Shown: positions 62,236 to 64,000 of the stretch, piece by piece
Layout of the letters: each line of letters begins with the position of its first letter
Numbering within the stretch: the first letter of the stretch is position 1
NCBI RefSeq assembly: GCF_015711645.1
Contig: NZ_JABTEX010000002.1
Span: 186,001 to 250,000 of the forward strand
Length of the DNA: 64,000 nt
Direction of reading: 5' to 3'
Source of the DNA: Planomonospora sp. ID82291
GTDB lineage: Bacteria; Actinomycetota; Actinomycetes; Streptosporangiales; Streptosporangiaceae
Notes under the pieces: generated by a model
The model's input: only the letters and a program-made list of their open reading frames with translations
Databases searched by the model: none
What the model was told of the DNA's origin: nothing
Position numbers and translations under genes: made by a program

Positions 62236-62523
62236 ATGTCGTTCCAGGCGTATTTGGACACCATCGAGGACAGGACCGGCCTCACCCCGCGTGAGTTCAT
62301 CGCGATGGCCGAGGAGCGCGGTTTCGATGATCCGTCCACGAAAGCCGGTGTGATCATCGATTGGCTGAAGCAGGACTACGGCCTCGGGCGTGGACACGCG
62401 ATGGCACTGGTGCATGTGATCAAGAACGGTCCGAAGATCGATGCCAAACACGTCGGGAGCTCCGGTTCGCACCGGGACGAGTCCGACGTGCTCTGGCTGG
62501 ACGGGAAGCAGAACCGGCCCTGA
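62236..62523 (+). CDS. DUF4287 domain protein
   Basis: 95 aa. ATG 62236 has GAGGAGAGG upstream. SFQAYLDTIEDRTGLTPREF, IAMAEERGFDDPSTKAGVII and WLKQDYGLGRGHAMALVHVI are the DUF4287 domain, a small helical module of unknown function widespread in actinomycetes. It stands alone between the TetR gene and the AraC-like gene. Confidence 0.85.
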   Translation: MSFQAYLDTIEDRTGLTPREFIAMAEERGFDDPSTKAGVIIDWLKQDYGLGRGHAMALVHVIKNGPKIDAKHVGSSGSHRDESDVLWLDGKQNRP

Positions 62524-62711
62524 CGCGGCGGTCGGCCGTCGGAGGCGGCGGAGGCGACGGCGACCGTACGGATGCGGAACCCGAACGCCTCCGCCACGGC
62601 CATGCGCATGAGGCGTTCGGGAAGCGGCCTCCACGGAACCCGGCGCGGTTCAGCGGGGGACGTCCCGCAGGCTCGGTGGCCGCCGCCGTACCCGACCGGT
62701 CCGGTGGCCGC

Positions 62712-62754
62712 CGCCGTACCCGACCGTGCCGGGCACGGGATGTCGGGTACGGCG
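62712..62754. repeat. Nested hairpin upstream of the AraC-like gene
   Basis: CGCCGTACCCGAC (62712-62724) pairs exactly with GTCGGGTACGGCG (62742-62754). Inside it CGTGCC-G-GGCACG forms a second stem. The left arm is the second of two identical 25-bp copies (62674-62698, 62702-62726). It ends 46 bases before the GTG at 62801 and could be an operator or attenuator. Confidence 0.6.
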
Positions 62755-62800
62755 GGACCGGTCCCTCCTAGCGTGGTGGGCGCAAGGGAAGGAGACCGGA

Positions 62801-63667
62801 GTGCTGGAGCGGCTGAACCAGGCCATGGAGTACATCGAGCACCACCTCGACCAGCCGATCGAGACGGCCGAGCTGGCGCGGATCGCTCTGACGTCGGAGT
62901 ACCACTTCCGGCGGCTGTTCTCCGCGCTGGCGGGCGTCCCGCTGTCGGAGTACGTCCGCCGCAGGCGGCTCACCGTGGCGGGCGCCGAGGTGCTCGCCGG
63001 GAAGGAGACGCTGCTCGACATCGCGGTGCGCTACGGCTACGGCTCCGGGGAGGCGTTCGCCCGCGCGTTCCGCGCCCTGCACGGCGTCGGCCCGGGTGAG
63101 GCCAGGCGGTGCGGTGCGGCGCTGTACTCCCAGCCCCGGATGTCCTTCCGCCTCGTCGTCGAAGGGAGCGGTGGCATGCGGTACCGGATCGTGGAGAAAG
63201 AGGAGTTCCGCCTGGTGGGCAGGAGGGCGCGGGTCCCCCTCGTGCACGAGGGGATGAACCCCGCGATCGTCGAGTTCCTCCGGAGCGTCGGGCAGGAGAC
63301 CCTGCGGCGGCTGGGGGAGCTCTCCGACCAGGAGCCGCGGGGGGTCGTCAACGTGGCCCACCACGTCGACGAGAGCCGGGCGGAGGGCACCGAGCTCGAC
63401 TACTACTGCGGCGTGGTGACCGGCGCCCCGGCGCCCGAGGACATGGAGGTCCTCGCCGTCCCGGCGGGGACGTGGGCGGTGTTCGAGAGCTCGGGCGCGT
63501 TCCCGCAGACGCTGCAGTACCTGTGGCGGGACGTGTTCACCCAGTGGTTCCCGTCCAACCCGTACCGGAGCAGGCCGGGCCCCGAGATCACCGGCACGCG
63601 GATCTCGGAGGACGGGAAGGAGGCGGACGCCGAGCTCTGGATCCCGGTGGAGCGGGTCGAGGGCTGA
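62801..63667 (+). CDS. AraC-family regulator with GyrI-like effector domain
   Basis: 288 aa from GTG 62801, with AAGGAGA upstream. N-terminal AraC DNA-binding domain (about 1-105): YIEHHLDQPIETAELARIAL, YHFRRLFSALAGVPLSEYVR, DIAVRYGYGSGEAFARAFRA. The C-terminal ~155 residues (FRLVGRRARVPL, VPAGTWAVFESSGAFPQTLQ) are the GyrI-like/Rob-type small-molecule-binding domain. Proteins of this build sense drugs or metabolites and activate export or detoxification genes. It is probably monocistronic and followed by a strong hairpin. Confidence 0.9.
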   Translation: MLERLNQAMEYIEHHLDQPIETAELARIALTSEYHFRRLFSALAGVPLSEYVRRRRLTVAGAEVLAGKETLLDIAVRYGYGSGEAFARAFRALHGVGPGEARRCGAALYSQPRMSFRLVVEGSGGMRYRIVEKEEFRLVGRRARVPLVHEGMNPAIVEFLRSVGQETLRRLGELSDQEPRGVVNVAHHVDESRAEGTELDYYCGVVTGAPAPEDMEVLAVPAGTWAVFESSGAFPQTLQYLWRDVFTQWFPSNPYRSRPGPEITGTRISEDGKEADAELWIPVERVEG

Positions 63668-63670
63668 CGC

Positions 63671-63714
63671 CCCGCCGGGGTGGCGCGGCGGACGCACCGC
63701 GCCACCCCGGCGGG
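63671..63714 (+). terminator. 18-bp perfect hairpin after the AraC-like gene
   Basis: Arms 63671-63688 and 63697-63714 are exact complements with an 8-base loop, starting four bases after the stop codon. No T run follows, as is common for high-GC actinomycete terminators. Confidence 0.75.
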
Positions 63715-63758
63715 CGAGACGGGTCTCCGGCGGACCCGGTGGGTACGGCGGGGCGGAT

Positions 63759-63794
63759 CCGGTGGGTACGGCGGGCGCCCGCCGTACCCACCGG
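63759..63794 (-). terminator. 36-bp perfect palindrome beyond the permease stop
   Basis: CCGGTGGGTACGGCGGGC is followed directly by its exact complement, without a loop. It lies four bases after the permease stop on the minus strand. An incomplete extra copy of the left arm occurs at about 63733-63751. It probably terminates the permease transcript. Confidence 0.65.
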
Positions 63795-63798
63795 GCCG

Positions 63799-64000
63799 TC
63801 AGAGGCGCTCCTGGCGGGGCAGGACGACCTCGCGGAGGATGAGCAGGACGGCGGCGGCCATCGGGATGCCCAGCAGGGCCCCGACGACGCCGAGCAGCGC
63901 GCCGCCGAGCAGGGCGCCGACGATCGTGGCCAGCGGCGGGACGTCCACCGAGCTCTTCATCACCCTCGGCGCGATCAGGTAGTTCTCGACCTGCTGGTAG
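63799..64000 (-). CDS. AI-2E family transporter, C-terminal end (partial)
   Basis: 67 residues are inside the window, reading leftward from its edge. YQQVENYLIAPRVMKSSVDV is the conserved segment before the last helices of AI-2E/PerM-type permeases. GALLGVVGALLGIPMAAAVL and LREVVLPRQERL form the final helix and tail. The family exports small molecules or ions; the name AI-2E does not imply autoinducer transport here. The start is outside the window. Confidence 0.85.
   Translation of the reverse strand, partial: YQQVENYLIAPRVMKSSVDVPPLATIVGALLGGALLGVVGALLGIPMAAAVLLILREVVLPRQERL

Overview
This window is chromosomal DNA from a very high-GC actinomycete. It most resembles the Streptosporangiaceae (Streptosporangium or Nonomuraea type), although genus cannot be fixed by eye. 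The evidence is extreme G/C at third codon positions, many GTG starts and GTGA/ATGA overlaps, an Lsr2 nucleoid protein, SARP/BTAD regulators, and the conserved actinobacterial block mscL ... fmdB - folate cyclo-ligase <> galU - glp/moeA - rimJ-like - glpR/sepX-like.

Layout. 0-2.4 kb: a small-membrane-protein operon (holin-X, DUF3618) and an MpaB-type oxygenase with a promoter/operator that can be read directly. 2.5-11.8 kb: a lipoprotein, a secreted protein and a tad (Flp pilus/secretion) operon with SAF/CpaB-like, TadZ-like, TadB, TadC, three TadE/TadG-like pilin-class proteins and a membrane BTAD regulator. No TadA/CpaF motor is present here. 12-16.6 kb: glycerophosphodiesterase, an OmpR-type two-component pair and a secreted serine hydrolase. 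16.8-28.7 kb: a worn region with an EamA pseudogene, an SNF2 helicase, an HxlR/oxidoreductase pair, a lytic transglycosylase, a chain of truncated genes (redoxin, ECF sigma factor, RidA), and a SARP-NB-ARC-TPR regulator divergent from a small monooxygenase-like gene.

29.0-36.6 kb: the most unusual segment, with lower GC. It holds a TIR-kinase-WD40 fusion, translationally coupled to a second Ser/Thr kinase with a polytopic membrane domain and an extracellular tail. A secreted prokaryotic phospholipase A2 follows, and its C-terminal module matches the kinase tail. Then come Lsr2 and a frameshifted tyrosine-recombinase remnant lying between the cassette and tRNA-Arg(CCT). I read the three genes as a sensor/signalling/effector cassette, probably a conflict or self-recognition system. 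That reading is inference.

37.6-52.4 kb: mostly core genes: VanY-like peptidase, MscL, MTA phosphorylase, MFS exporter, FmdB/Ruc-like protein, CPA antiporter, folate cyclo-ligase, galU, Mo-cofactor/division genes. 52.45-55.77 kb: tRNA-Ala(CGC) is the left edge of a 1.6-kb integrase-less element bounded by perfect 87-bp repeats and carrying one membrane WD40 propeller gene. A complete ISL3-type element with an 8-bp target duplication follows. 55.8-64 kb: DUF6461 and ankyrin proteins, a second HxlR/oxidoreductase pair, a VOC protein, a DUF418 membrane protein with a divergent TetR gene and visible operators, an AraC/GyrI-like regulator, and the end of an AI-2E-type permease.
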